A DNA stretch of 51,353 bases from an uncultured Clostridium sp. (GCA_900555045.1 USJW01000021.1:1-51353), one strand, 5' to 3'; positions 6,611 to 15,755 are shown, counted from the first letter of the stretch. The notes: generated from the letters alone by a model not told the origin. A program made the numbers and translations.

Positions 6611-7999
6611 GTGTTTTTCAGGAAAAAGCAGGAAAAGGCATACGGCAGCGGGCCAGGAAAGCCCATACGGATTTCAAGTGTGGAGTGGAGGGACGGACAG
6701 CAGTCGCTGCTGGCGACCCGGGTGAAGACGGAGGATATGCTCCCCATTCTGGAGAAGATGGACCAGGTGGGATATGAGTCCATGGAGATGTGGGGAGGGG
6801 CCACCTTTGACACGGCCATCCGCTATCTGGACGACGACCCGTGGGAGCGGGTGCGGGAGTTCAAGAAGCTGGTGAAAAAGACTCCGCTTCGCATGCTGCT
6901 GCGGGGACAGAACCTGGTGGGCTACCGGCAGTACCCGGACGACATTGTGGAGAAGTTCGTGGAGCGGGCCGCGGCCAACGGGATCGACATTTTTCTGGTG
7001 TTCGACGGCCTCAACGACGTGCGGAACACGGAGACGGCCATCCGGGCGGTGAAGCGCCAGGGCAAGCGTGCGGACGCAAATATCTGCTACACGATCAGTC
7101 CGGTGCACACAAAGGAAAAATATGTGCAGATCGCCAGGGATTACGCTGCGCTGGGTGTCAGTGCGATCCACATCGAGGACATGGCCGGGATGGTGGCGCC
7201 CAACGAGATCTTTGAGACCGTGCGTGCGGTGAAGGACGCGGTGGACCTGCCGGTTCACTTCCACGCCCACTGCACCGGCGGAATGGCGGACATCTGCTAC
7301 TGGGAGGCCATCCGGGCCGGAGCCGACGTGGTGGACTGCGACGTGTCCGCCCTGGCGCTGGGAACGGCCCACCCGCCCGTTGAGAGCCTGCTCACGGCCC
7401 TCAAGGGCACGGCCTACGATCCAAAACTGGACATGGGGCTGTTGGGCGAGATCAACGACTATTTCCTGGAACTTCGCGGGAAGTATCAGGAGTTTACCAG
7501 CCAGTTTACGGGCGTGGACATCGGCGTGCTGAACCACCAGATTCCCGGCGGCATGATGTCCAACCTGGAGAGCCAGCTAAAGGGAATGAACGCCTACGGC
7601 CGGATCGGGGAGATCTTCGAGGAGGTCCACCGGGTCCAGAAGGATTTGGGCTACCCGCCGTTAGCCACCCCCTTCGCCCAGATGGTCGGCTCCCAGGCCA
7701 CCTTCAATGTGATCCTGGGGGAGCGCTACAAGACCATCCCCAGGGAGGTGCAGGACTACATAAAGGGAATGTACGGCCGGCCGCCGGGGGAGATTGACGG
7801 GGAGTTAAGCCGCCGCGTGCTGGGGGACGGCCCCAGGAACACAGAGCGGCCGGGAAGCCTGATCCCGCCGGGCTGGGAAGCCCTAAAGCAGGAGCTTTTG
7901 GATAAGGGTCTGGCGCGCTATGAGGAGGATGTGCTGACCTACGCCATGTTCCCGCAGATCGGGGAGGCATTTTTAGAGAGACGTTACCGGAACGGTTGA
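6611..7999 (+). CDS. Oxaloacetate decarboxylase alpha / carboxyltransferase-like TIM-barrel protein without biotin domain
   Basis: A 462-residue protein related to OadA, pyruvate carboxylase subunit B and transcarboxylase 5S. The DRE-TIM barrel covers about residues 18-290 (WRDGQQSLLATR at 26-37, GGATFD, MLLRGQNLVGYR, HAH metal ligands at 218-220) and the conserved helical region QIPGGMMSNLESQLKGM follows. Odd points: the carbamylated lysine motif KDMAG reads EDMAG (Glu189), RDGHQS reads RDGQQS, there is no C-terminal biotinyl domain, and no oadB/oadG gene is present. It may therefore be a metal-dependent lyase or decarboxylase that does not use biotin. GTG at 6611 is preferred because GAGAGG lies eight bases upstream; GTG at 6593 has no RBS. 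First gene of operon B. Confidence 0.8.
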   Translation: MFFRKKQEKAYGSGPGKPIRISSVEWRDGQQSLLATRVKTEDMLPILEKMDQVGYESMEMWGGATFDTAIRYLDDDPWERVREFKKLVKKTPLRMLLRGQNLVGYRQYPDDIVEKFVERAAANGIDIFLVFDGLNDVRNTETAIRAVKRQGKRADANICYTISPVHTKEKYVQIARDYAALGVSAIHIEDMAGMVAPNEIFETVRAVKDAVDLPVHFHAHCTGGMADICYWEAIRAGADVVDCDVSALALGTAHPPVESLLTALKGTAYDPKLDMGLLGEINDYFLELRGKYQEFTSQFTGVDIGVLNHQIPGGMMSNLESQLKGMNAYGRIGEIFEEVHRVQKDLGYPPLATPFAQMVGSQATFNVILGERYKTIPREVQDYIKGMYGRPPGEIDGELSRRVLGDGPRNTERPGSLIPPGWEALKQELLDKGLARYEEDVLTYAMFPQIGEAFLERRYRNG

Positions 8000-8010
8000 G
8001 AGGAGATTAT

Positions 8011-8403
8011 ATGAGACAGGAAAATTCTGAGAAGACAAGGGAGGGGCTGGAGCTCCTCACCCAATTAAAGGAAAAACGCGGCGGCAGCCTGCTGGATTTC
8101 CACAAGCGCTGCGCCAACGATCCATTACTGCTAAAGGGCTTCAACAGCCAGTACGAAATGTGCAACGCTGAGGAGAACACGGCGATGCCGAGAAAGTACC
8201 GGGAGCTGGTGCTGATGGCCCTGGGCTGCTCCAAGGGGGTTCCCACCACGGTGAAAACCCACGCGAAACTGGCCCTGAAGCACGGGGCAAGCACCGATGA
8301 GGTGTCGGAGGTGCTGCGCCTGGTATTCTTCTACTGTGGCGCGTCGGAGCTGATCCCGTCGGTGGAGATTTTTGATCTGCTTGACGGCAGCGAGGAACTT
8401 TGA
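8011..8403 (+). CDS. Carboxymuconolactone decarboxylase (CMD/AhpD-like) family protein
   Basis: A 130-residue helical protein of the CMD superfamily, recognised by the core ALGCSKGVPTTVKTHAKLAL and the GASTDEVSEVLRL helix (about residues 70-106). AhpD-type thiol enzymes carry a CxxC in this core. Here a single Cys precedes it and the second position is Thr, so peroxidase activity is unlikely. The role may be decarboxylation or lactone handling, or it may be non-catalytic; sequence does not decide. ATG at 8011 is chosen because GAGGAG lies five bases upstream; the TTG at 7996 lacks an RBS. It sits between the OadA-like gene and ptb, which suggests a step of the same pathway. Confidence 0.75.
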   Translation: MRQENSEKTREGLELLTQLKEKRGGSLLDFHKRCANDPLLLKGFNSQYEMCNAEENTAMPRKYRELVLMALGCSKGVPTTVKTHAKLALKHGASTDEVSEVLRLVFFYCGASELIPSVEIFDLLDGSEEL

Positions 8404-8428
8404 GGCGAAAGACAGGAGGCGTTGAGAG

Positions 8429-9340
8429 ATGAGGACAATCCGAGAGATCAATGAAAAGGTGATAGCGGGCAGGAGAAAGACCATCGCCGTTGCGGCCGCG
8501 GACGACATGCCGGTTTTAGCGGCGGTGAAGGACGCGGTGGAGCTGGGGCTGGCGGCGGCTGTCCTGGTGGGCGACGAGGAGAAGATTCAGGCCGCCCTGG
8601 ATGAGCTTGGCGTTCACTCCGACCAGATTGAGGTGGTCCACGAGCCGGACCGGAAAGCGGCGGCCGCCCGGGCGGTGGCGCTTGTCAGGGAGGGCCGGGC
8701 GCAGGTGCTGATGAAGGGCTTGATCGGGACAGCAGATTTCATGCGCGCCGTCTTAAACAAGGAGCGGGGACTGCGGACCGGCAGGGAGCTCAGCCACATG
8801 GCGGTGATCCAGGTGCCGCAGATGGACCGTCTGATCCTGATGACCGACCCGGCCATGCACATGTACCCCACCCTTGAGGAGAAGGTGAAGATTCTGGAGG
8901 CGGCCGGCGAGGTGTGCCGGGCGCTGGAGATCGAGGATCCCAAGGTCGCGGCGGTGTGCGCGGTGGAGGTTGTGAACCCGGCTATGCCGCCCACCATGGA
9001 CGCGGCGGTGCTGGCGCAGATGAGCGCCAGGGGGCAGATTAAGGGCGTGACGGTGGACGGACCGCTGGCTCTGGACGTGGCGCTGAGCCCCGAGGCGGCG
9101 GCACACAAGGGCTTAAAGGGCCCGGTTCCCGGCCATGCGGACATTCTGCTCATGCCGAACATCGAGGCGGGAAACGTGATGTGGAAGACCCTGGTGTACA
9201 TGGCAAAGGCCCAGATCGCGGGGACCATCGTGGGAGCCGCAGCGCCCATCGTGCTCACATCCCGGTCGGATTCGCCGGAGACCAAGCTCAACAGCATCGC
9301 CCTTGCGCTGCTGTTGGGGCAGAATGCGGGAGGAGAATGA
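8429..9340 (+). CDS. ptb: Phosphate butyryltransferase family (phosphate acyltransferase)
   Basis: A 303-residue enzyme of the PTA/PTB family, close to clostridial Ptb in length and sequence (LMKGLIGTADFMRAVLNKERGLR near residues 90-112, LSHMAVIQVP, LILMTDPAMHMYPTLEEK, GHADILLMPNIEAGNVMWKTLVY). It exchanges CoA for phosphate on butyryl-CoA or related acyl-CoA in the cytosol. The next gene, butyrate kinase, begins one base after its stop, the usual ptb-buk pair. Here the pair lies in an inducible catabolic operon together with PFOR, so the acyl group may be acetyl, propionyl or a branched acid in place of butyryl. Confidence 0.92.
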   Translation: MRTIREINEKVIAGRRKTIAVAAADDMPVLAAVKDAVELGLAAAVLVGDEEKIQAALDELGVHSDQIEVVHEPDRKAAAARAVALVREGRAQVLMKGLIGTADFMRAVLNKERGLRTGRELSHMAVIQVPQMDRLILMTDPAMHMYPTLEEKVKILEAAGEVCRALEIEDPKVAAVCAVEVVNPAMPPTMDAAVLAQMSARGQIKGVTVDGPLALDVALSPEAAAHKGLKGPVPGHADILLMPNIEAGNVMWKTLVYMAKAQIAGTIVGAAAPIVLTSRSDSPETKLNSIALALLLGQNAGGE

Positions 9341-9341
9341 G

Positions 9342-10412
9342 ATGAAGGATAAAATTTTGGTGATCAACCCCGGTTCAACCTCCACGAAGGTTGCGGTGTT
9401 TAAGAAATTCAACAAGATGATCGAGGAGAGCATCGTCCACAGCAAGGAGGAGCTGGCCCCCTTTAAGCGGATTGCGGACCAGTACCAGTTCCGGTTGAGG
9501 GCGGTCTGGGAGATGCTTGAGGGGCAGGAGTTCTCCCTGGACGATTTGATGTGCATCTCCGCCAGGGGCGGCTTATTAAAGCCCCTCCCCAAGGGCGGAA
9601 CCTACCTGGTCAACGACAAGATGTGCGAGGACCTGATCGCGGCCGAGCACGAGCACGCCTGCAACCTTGGCGCACTGATCGCCCGGGAGATTGGCAGAAA
9701 GCTAGACATACCGGCCTTCATCGTGGACCCGGTGATCATCGATGAGATGTCGGAGCTTGCAAAGCTCAGCGGGTGTGCGGGAATCCGTCGCAAGGCCATG
9801 TGGCACCCTCTAAACCAGAAGGCCATCGCCAGAAAGGTGGCGGCCCTGTCCGGCAAAAAGTATGAGGAGATCAACTGCATCGTGGCCCACATGGGCGGCG
9901 GAATCACCGTTGGGGCCCACGAGAAGGGACTGACCATCGACGTGAACAACGGCCTGGACGGCGACGGCCCCTACTCCCCGGAGCGCAGCGGCTCCCTCCC
10001 CAACGAGGCGTTATTGCGCATGGTGTTCGATGAGGGGCTTAGCAGGGAACAGATCATGAAGCGGATGGTGGGCGGCGGGGGCTGCGTCAGCTACCTGCAC
10101 ACCAACGACGCCAGAAAGATCGAGGAGCGAATCGACGAGGGCGACCAGGAGGCGAAGCTGATTTTCGAGGGTATGGCCTACCAGATCAGCAAGGAGATCG
10201 GCGCCATGGCCACCGTGCTCTCGGGCCATGTGGACGCCATCGCGCTGACCGGCGGCCTGGCCTACTCCCCCAGGCTCACCGCCTGGATCATGCACCGGGT
10301 GTCCTTTATCGCACCGGTGTACCTGTTCCCGGGCGAGGGGGAGATGGAGGCGCTAAACGAGGGCGCCAAGCGCGTGATGGACGGAACGGAACAGCCGATT
10401 ATATACAGCTAA
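9342..10412 (+). CDS. buk: Butyrate kinase family acid kinase
   Basis: A 356-residue ASKHA-fold kinase. The phosphate loop LVINPGSTSTKVAVF is near residues 5-19, VAHMGGGITVGAH near 184-196, and IALTGGLAYS near 302-311. It transfers phosphate from an acyl-phosphate to ADP, giving ATP and free acid, the energy-yielding end of the operon B pathway. ATG at 9342 is chosen over an upstream in-frame TTG at 9303 that lies within ptb; GGGAGGAGA sits six bases before it. Chain-length preference cannot be read from sequence. Confidence 0.92.
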   Translation: MKDKILVINPGSTSTKVAVFKKFNKMIEESIVHSKEELAPFKRIADQYQFRLRAVWEMLEGQEFSLDDLMCISARGGLLKPLPKGGTYLVNDKMCEDLIAAEHEHACNLGALIAREIGRKLDIPAFIVDPVIIDEMSELAKLSGCAGIRRKAMWHPLNQKAIARKVAALSGKKYEEINCIVAHMGGGITVGAHEKGLTIDVNNGLDGDGPYSPERSGSLPNEALLRMVFDEGLSREQIMKRMVGGGGCVSYLHTNDARKIEERIDEGDQEAKLIFEGMAYQISKEIGAMATVLSGHVDAIALTGGLAYSPRLTAWIMHRVSFIAPVYLFPGEGEMEALNEGAKRVMDGTEQPIIYS

Positions 10413-10422
10413 AGGAGATTGA

Positions 10423-13400
10423 ATGATGGGAAAATTATTGAAGACAATGGATGGTAACGAGGCGGCGGCGTATGTCTCATACGCCTTTACGGAAGTTGCG
10501 ACGATCTACCCGATCACCCCTTCCTCTCCCATGGCGGAGGTGGTGGACGTGTGGTCGGCCCAGGGCAAAAAGAACCTGTTCGGCCAGCCGGTGAAGCTGA
10601 TGGAGATGCAGTCTGAGGCGGGGGCGGCCGGGGCCATGCACGGCGCGCTGGAGACCGGTGCCCTGGCGACCACCTACACGGCCTCCCAGGGGCTCTTACT
10701 CATGCTCCCCACCCTCTACCGGATGGCGGGCCAGCTTCACCCGGGCGTGCTCCACGTCAGCGCCCGCACCGTGGGAACCCACGCGTTCTCCATCTTCGGC
10801 GAGCACTCCGACGTCATGGCCTGCCGCCAGACGGGCCTTGCCATGCTCGCCTCCGGCTCCGTGCAGGAGGTGATGGACCTGGCAGGCGTGGCCCACTTGT
10901 CGGCGATCAAGGGCCGTGTGCCCTTCATGCACTTCTTCGACGGCTTCAGAACCTCCCACGAGATCCAGAAGGTGGAGGTCCTGGACTACGAGGATCTGGG
11001 AAAGCTTCTGGACCGCGAGGCCCTGGACGCCTTCCGCAAGCGTTCCCTAAACCCCGAGCGGCCGGTGATGCGAAGCTCCGTCCAGAACCCGGACGTGTAC
11101 TTCCAGGCCAGGGAGTCCTGCAACCCCTTCTACGAGGCGCTCCCCCAGATCGTGGAGAGCTACATGAATGAGATCAACCGCCTCACCGGGCGCGACTACC
11201 GGCTGTTCAACTACTACGGCGCAGCCGACGCCAGGCATGTGATCATTGCCATGGGCTCCAGCGCAGGCGTGATCAAGGAGACGGTGGACTACTTAAACGC
11301 CAGGGGCGAAAAGACCGGATTTCTCCAGGTGCACCTCTACCGCCCGTTCTCCATCCAACACTTCCTCAAGGAGCTGCCAAAGACCGTGGAGAAGCTGACC
11401 GTTTTGGACCGCACCAAGGAGCCCGGCGCGCTGGGCGAGCCGCTGTACCTGGATGTGTGCGGCGCGTTAAACGAGGCGGGAAGAGAGATCGCGGCCTATG
11501 CCGGGCGCTACGGGCTGTCCATCAAGGACGTGACGGCCGACCAGATCGCGGCGGTGTTTGAGAACATGAAGCGCGAGGACACGAAGAACCACTTCACGGT
11601 GGGCATCGACGACGATGTGACCTTCACCTCCTTAAAGCTGGGTGAGCCCTTGGACGTGGTGGCGCCGGGGACTGTCAGCTGCAAATTCTGGGGTCTCGGC
11701 TCCGACGGAACCGTGGGCGCCAACAAGAATTCCATCAAGATCATCGGCGACCACACAGACCTGTACGTGCAGGCGTACTTCGAGTACGATACCAAGAAAT
11801 CCGGCGGCCTGACCCGGTCCCACCTGCGGTTCGGCCAGGTGCCGATTATCGGAAGCTACCTGGTGTCCAAGGCGGATTTTGTGGCCTGCCACAACCAGTC
11901 CTACATCGACAAGTACGACATTGTACAGGAGCTGAAGCCAAACGGCACCTTCCTGCTCAACTGCACCTGGGACCGCGCCCAGCTGGAGGAGAAGCTGCCC
12001 GCGGCGGTGAAACGCTACATCGCAGAGAACGGCATCCGCTTCTACACCATCGACGCGGTACATATCGGCAAGGAGATCGGCCTGGGCAACCGGACCAACG
12101 CGGTCCTTCAGGCGGCGTTCTTTAAGCTGGCGGGCATCATCCCCATCGATGAGGCCGTGGACTACATGAAGCAGGCCATCGTCAAGTCCTACGGGAAGAA
12201 GGGCGAGAAGGTGGTGAACATGAACTTTGCCGCGGTTGACCAGGGAATCGGGCGCCTTATGGAAATCCAGGTGCCGGAGAGCTGGAAGGACGCGGTGGAC
12301 GAGGCAGAGCCCGCGTGTGAGAATCTCCCGGAGTTCGTGCAGAACATCATGCGCCCCGTAAACGCCCTGCAGGGCGACAAGCTGCCGGTCAGCGCATTTT
12401 TGGGGCGCGAGGACGGCACAGTGCCGTTAGGAACGTCCAAGTTTGACAAGCGGGGAACCGCGGTGGACGTTCCGGCCTGGAATCCGGACCTGTGCATCCA
12501 GTGCAACCAGTGCTCCTACGCATGCCCCCACGCAGCGATCCGCCCGTTCTTAGTGAGCGAGGAGGAGGCCTCTGCACTTCCGGCGACCTTTGAGACTGTC
12601 CCGGCCAAGGGCAAGGGGCTGGAGGCGTACCGCTACCGCATGCAGGTGGATCCCATGGACTGCATGGGCTGCGGCGTGTGCGTGAACGTGTGCCCGGCCA
12701 AGGAGAAGGCGCTGTCCATGAAGCCCCTTGAGACACAGATGGCGGAGCGGGAGAACTGGGAGCATGCCCTGTCCCTGTCCGTGAAGAAGAATCCCCTCAA
12801 CAAGGCCACCGTGAAGGGAAGCCAGTTTGAGCAGCCGCTTCTGGAGTTCTCCGGCGCGTGTGCAGGCTGCGGCGAGACGCCCTACATGAAGCTTCTGACC
12901 CAGCTCTACGGCGACCGGCTGATCGTGGCAAACGCCACCGGCTGTACCCAGGCGTGGGGCGCGGCGATGCCCAGCTTCCCCTACACCACAAACGCCGAGG
13001 GACACGGTCCCGCGTGGTCCAACTCCCTGTTCGAGAACAACGCGGAGTTCGCGCTGGGCATGGCGCTGGCCGAGAATCAGCAGCGCGGACGCCTGGCGGG
13101 CCTTCTTGACCAGCTAAAGGGGCTTGTGGTAGAATGTGAAGCCAGTGGCGTGAGAGCGCTTCTTGAGGCAATAGACGGGTGGTTTTCCACCTATGACGAC
13201 GGGGAGGCAGGTCGTGAGGCCGGAAAGGCTCTGGCCGCAGCCCTGGAGGCGGTTAAACTTGAGGGCCCCGCGGAGGAGCTCCGCCTGGAGGTCCTGCATA
13301 ACCGGGAGCACTTGACCAAGAAGTCCGTCTGGATGTACGGCGGCGACGGCTGGGCCTACGACATCGGGTACGGCGGCTTAGACCACGTGCTGGCCAGCGG

Positions 13401-13965
13401 TGAGGACGTGAATGTGCTTCTGGTGGACACGGAGGTGTACTCCAACACCGGCGGCCAGGCGTCCAAGGCCAGCCCCATCGGCGCAGTGGCGCAGTTTGCG
13501 GCCTCCGGAAAGAAGACCAAGAAGAAGGATCTGGGCTTATTGGCCATGTCCTACGGCTATGTGTACGTGGCCCAGGTGGCCATGGGAGCGAACCCGGCGC
13601 AGCTGGTAAAGGCCATGGAGGAGGCGGAGCGCTACAAGGGACCGTCCCTCATCATCGCCTACGCCCCCTGTATCAACCACGGGCTGGTGAAGGGCATGGG
13701 CTGCTCCCAGCAGGAGATGAAGCGGGCGGTGGAGTCCGGATACTGGAATCTGTACCGCTACAATCCGGATTTAAAGAAGGAGGGCAAGAACCCGTTCACT
13801 CTGGATTCCAAGGAGCCGACTATGGATCTGAAGGAATTCCTCATGGGCGAGGTGCGATTTGCCTCCCTCTACCGGACCTTCCCGGAGGAGGCCGAGAAGC
13901 TTCTCGCGGAGGCGGAGAGCTATGCCAGGGAGAAATACCTGGAGTACCGGAAGCTGGCGCAGTAG
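10423..13965 (+). CDS. nifJ: Pyruvate:ferredoxin (flavodoxin) oxidoreductase
   Basis: A 1180-residue single-chain PFOR of normal length. In order: the pyrimidine-binding domain with IYPITPSSPMAE (residues 26-37), the gamma-type domain (WGLGSDGTVGANKNSIKII near 423-441), two [4Fe-4S] ferredoxin clusters (CIQCNQCSYACP near 691-702 and CMGCGVCVNVCP near 747-758), and the TPP-binding domain with CAGCGE, GGDGWAYDIGYGG and EVYSNTGGQ near 1000. It oxidises pyruvate (or another 2-oxoacid) with CoA to acyl-CoA, CO2 and reduced ferredoxin. Location directly after ptb-buk gives a complete route from 2-oxoacid to acid plus ATP. Oxygen-sensitive cytosolic enzyme; fits an anaerobe. Confidence 0.95.
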   Translation: MMGKLLKTMDGNEAAAYVSYAFTEVATIYPITPSSPMAEVVDVWSAQGKKNLFGQPVKLMEMQSEAGAAGAMHGALETGALATTYTASQGLLLMLPTLYRMAGQLHPGVLHVSARTVGTHAFSIFGEHSDVMACRQTGLAMLASGSVQEVMDLAGVAHLSAIKGRVPFMHFFDGFRTSHEIQKVEVLDYEDLGKLLDREALDAFRKRSLNPERPVMRSSVQNPDVYFQARESCNPFYEALPQIVESYMNEINRLTGRDYRLFNYYGAADARHVIIAMGSSAGVIKETVDYLNARGEKTGFLQVHLYRPFSIQHFLKELPKTVEKLTVLDRTKEPGALGEPLYLDVCGALNEAGREIAAYAGRYGLSIKDVTADQIAAVFENMKREDTKNHFTVGIDDDVTFTSLKLGEPLDVVAPGTVSCKFWGLGSDGTVGANKNSIKIIGDHTDLYVQAYFEYDTKKSGGLTRSHLRFGQVPIIGSYLVSKADFVACHNQSYIDKYDIVQELKPNGTFLLNCTWDRAQLEEKLPAAVKRYIAENGIRFYTIDAVHIGKEIGLGNRTNAVLQAAFFKLAGIIPIDEAVDYMKQAIVKSYGKKGEKVVNMNFAAVDQGIGRLMEIQVPESWKDAVDEAEPACENLPEFVQNIMRPVNALQGDKLPVSAFLGREDGTVPLGTSKFDKRGTAVDVPAWNPDLCIQCNQCSYACPHAAIRPFLVSEEEASALPATFETVPAKGKGLEAYRYRMQVDPMDCMGCGVCVNVCPAKEKALSMKPLETQMAERENWEHALSLSVKKNPLNKATVKGSQFEQPLLEFSGACAGCGETPYMKLLTQLYGDRLIVANATGCTQAWGAAMPSFPYTTNAEGHGPAWSNSLFENNAEFALGMALAENQQRGRLAGLLDQLKGLVVECEASGVRALLEAIDGWFSTYDDGEAGREAGKALAAALEAVKLEGPAEELRLEVLHNREHLTKKSVWMYGGDGWAYDIGYGGLDHVLASGEDVNVLLVDTEVYSNTGGQASKASPIGAVAQFAASGKKTKKKDLGLLAMSYGYVYVAQVAMGANPAQLVKAMEEAERYKGPSLIIAYAPCINHGLVKGMGCSQQEMKRAVESGYWNLYRYNPDLKKEGKNPFTLDSKEPTMDLKEFLMGEVRFASLYRTFPEEAEKLLAEAESYAREKYLEYRKLAQ

Positions 13966-13983
13966 AAAAAAAGGAGAGACGCG

Positions 13984-15264
13984 ATGTACGCAGATCGATT
14001 GTTAGAGGCAAAAAAAGACAGCGGCGGATTTTCAGTGGACTGTTATGTGATCAATGACGGGGCGGCCCTCAAGGCCGTCCGGAGGATGAGGGAGAGAAAG
14101 AGCGCGGTGCTGGATCCGGGTAAGGTCCTGGCGGTGGTCGACCAAACGGTCCCCTCAAACTCACCCCAGTGCTCCATGGAGCAGCGGGAGCTTATGGAGT
14201 TTGCCCGGGACATGGGTCTGGAATTCAGCTACGGGACCGGCATGTGCGGGCACCTGCTGCTGGACCGCATGCAAAGGGGCGGCCTGGCTGTGGGCTGCGA
14301 CCCGCTTATAGCCATGGCCGGAGCGCGCGGAGCGTTAGGGATTTGCCTGGAGCCCGGGGAGCTCGCGGAGGCGCTTGAGAGCGGGCGCGTCCGCCTGGGC
14401 GGACTCGGAATGGGCGCAGAGGCAGCGCGCGGGGAAGCGGCCCCGGGCGGGGACTTTGCGGGCAACACAACACTCGCTTCCCGGATTCTGGCGGTCCGGC
14501 TTGCAGGAAAGCTTCCCGCAGGAGTCCAGGCCATGGACGCCGCGCTGGCGCTGGTCCGGGAGCTGACGCCCGCCGCTCTTTCCGGGCGGATCGTGGAGTT
14601 TGCCGGCGGGAGAGAGCTGTCGGAGGCGGACCGCATGGTGCTCTGCGCCGTGGCTGCCGCAGCTGGAGCGCGGTCGGCAATTTTTGGCGAAGGAGATGAG
14701 GGCGAGGCTGGAATTGAGACCGCTGCCGGGGCCTGCGCCCATACCCTGGATTTGTCCCAGGTGAGGCCCATGGCGGCTTTGCCCGGCGGCTTTGACCGGA
14801 TCAGCGACCTCGCGGAGGTGAGTAATCACCCGGCCGCCGGAAACTGCCTGGCCGCCGGAAGACACCCGGCCGCCAGTCAGCCGCTGAAGGTGAGCAGCGT
14901 GTTCGTGGGAGGCGCCGCCGGTGGAAATCTGGAGGACATCAGGCAAATCGCGGAGGCGGTCAGAGGAAAAAAGGTAGCCTACGGACTCCGACTGTCAGTC
15001 GCCCCCGCCACCACGGACATCTACATAGAGGCCGCGGACCGGGGATATCTGACGGACATCATGGAGGCCGGTGGCCTGGTGTTAAACCAGTGCGCCAGCC
15101 CGGCGGTGCAGAGCCGGATTGGCGAGGGCGAGTACATGGTGTCCAACGACCTGTACAACAGCGCTGGCTACGCGGGCTCGCTGGGGGAGGGGATCTATCT
15201 GACCTCCACAGCCACCGCAGTGTCGTGCGCGCTCACAGGGCTGCTGAAGGGGGATGCGAGATGA
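13984..15264 (+). CDS. Degenerate aconitase/LeuC-like protein without cluster ligands
   Basis: A 426-residue protein with the length and layout of a LeuC-type large subunit. Compared with the intact LeuC-like protein encoded at 15768-17030, MHDH becomes VVDQ, TDSHTP becomes GCDPLI, LGSCTNGR becomes VGGAAGGN, YCSFCEG becomes NQCASPA, and NNRNFLGR becomes SNDLYNSAG. The cysteine ligands of the [4Fe-4S] cluster and several substrate residues are therefore lost, yet the frame is open and the gene overlaps leuD by four bases. A low-complexity insert with three GGCCGCC repeats (14829-14880) codes for an Ala/Gly-rich hinge. It may be a non-catalytic partner of the LeuCD-like enzyme. Assignment rests on my own alignment. 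Confidence 0.65.
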   Translation: MYADRLLEAKKDSGGFSVDCYVINDGAALKAVRRMRERKSAVLDPGKVLAVVDQTVPSNSPQCSMEQRELMEFARDMGLEFSYGTGMCGHLLLDRMQRGGLAVGCDPLIAMAGARGALGICLEPGELAEALESGRVRLGGLGMGAEAARGEAAPGGDFAGNTTLASRILAVRLAGKLPAGVQAMDAALALVRELTPAALSGRIVEFAGGRELSEADRMVLCAVAAAAGARSAIFGEGDEGEAGIETAAGACAHTLDLSQVRPMAALPGGFDRISDLAEVSNHPAAGNCLAAGRHPAASQPLKVSSVFVGGAAGGNLEDIRQIAEAVRGKKVAYGLRLSVAPATTDIYIEAADRGYLTDIMEAGGLVLNQCASPAVQSRIGEGEYMVSNDLYNSAGYAGSLGEGIYLTSTATAVSCALTGLLKGDAR

Positions 15265-15755
15265 CAGACTGTTTTAAAGGGAAAATTTGGAAGTTCGGGG
15301 ACGACATCGACACCGATATCATCATCCCCACCCAGCATCTGAACTATGAGACCATGGACGAGATCCGAAGCCACATGTTCGAGCCGCTGCGCCCGGAGCT
15401 TGCTGCGCTCATCGCGCCGGGGGACATCCTGGTGGCGGGCAACAACTTCGGCTGCGGCTCCTCCCGGGAGCAGGCTGCGGAGGTGCTGGCGGCCAGCGGT
15501 GTCCGCTGCGTGATCGCCAAGTCCTTTGCGCGGATATTCTTCCGCAACGCCATCAACAACGGCCTGCTCCTGATCGAGAGCGCCGACCTGCCCGACGAGG
15601 TGAAGGAGGGCGACGTGGTCACGGTGGAGATCAACCGGAGGATGTGCTGCAACGGCAAGGACTACAAGATCGGCCGGATCGCCGACAACCTGTACCAGAT
15701 CATCATGGACGGCGGGCTTGTGAAGAGCGTCCAGAAGCAGAACGGGATTCGATAG
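15261..15755 (+). CDS. LeuD-like aconitase-family dehydratase small subunit
   Basis: A 164-residue swivel-domain subunit of the 3-isopropylmalate / dimethylmalate / homoaconitate dehydratase group. It shows GDDIDTDIIIPTQHL (residues 13-27) and the substrate loop NNFGCGSSREQAAEVL (about 60-75), then IAKSFARIFFRNAINNGL. The start at 15261 overlaps the previous stop (ATGA) and is preferred to a frame extension from 15090 inside the upstream gene. It pairs with the LeuC-like large subunit that starts 13 bases after its stop. No leuA or leuB lies nearby, so a catabolic hydratase/isomerase role in operon B is more likely than leucine synthesis. Confidence 0.9.
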   Translation: MTDCFKGKIWKFGDDIDTDIIIPTQHLNYETMDEIRSHMFEPLRPELAALIAPGDILVAGNNFGCGSSREQAAEVLAASGVRCVIAKSFARIFFRNAINNGLLLIESADLPDEVKEGDVVTVEINRRMCCNGKDYKIGRIADNLYQIIMDGGLVKSVQKQNGIR

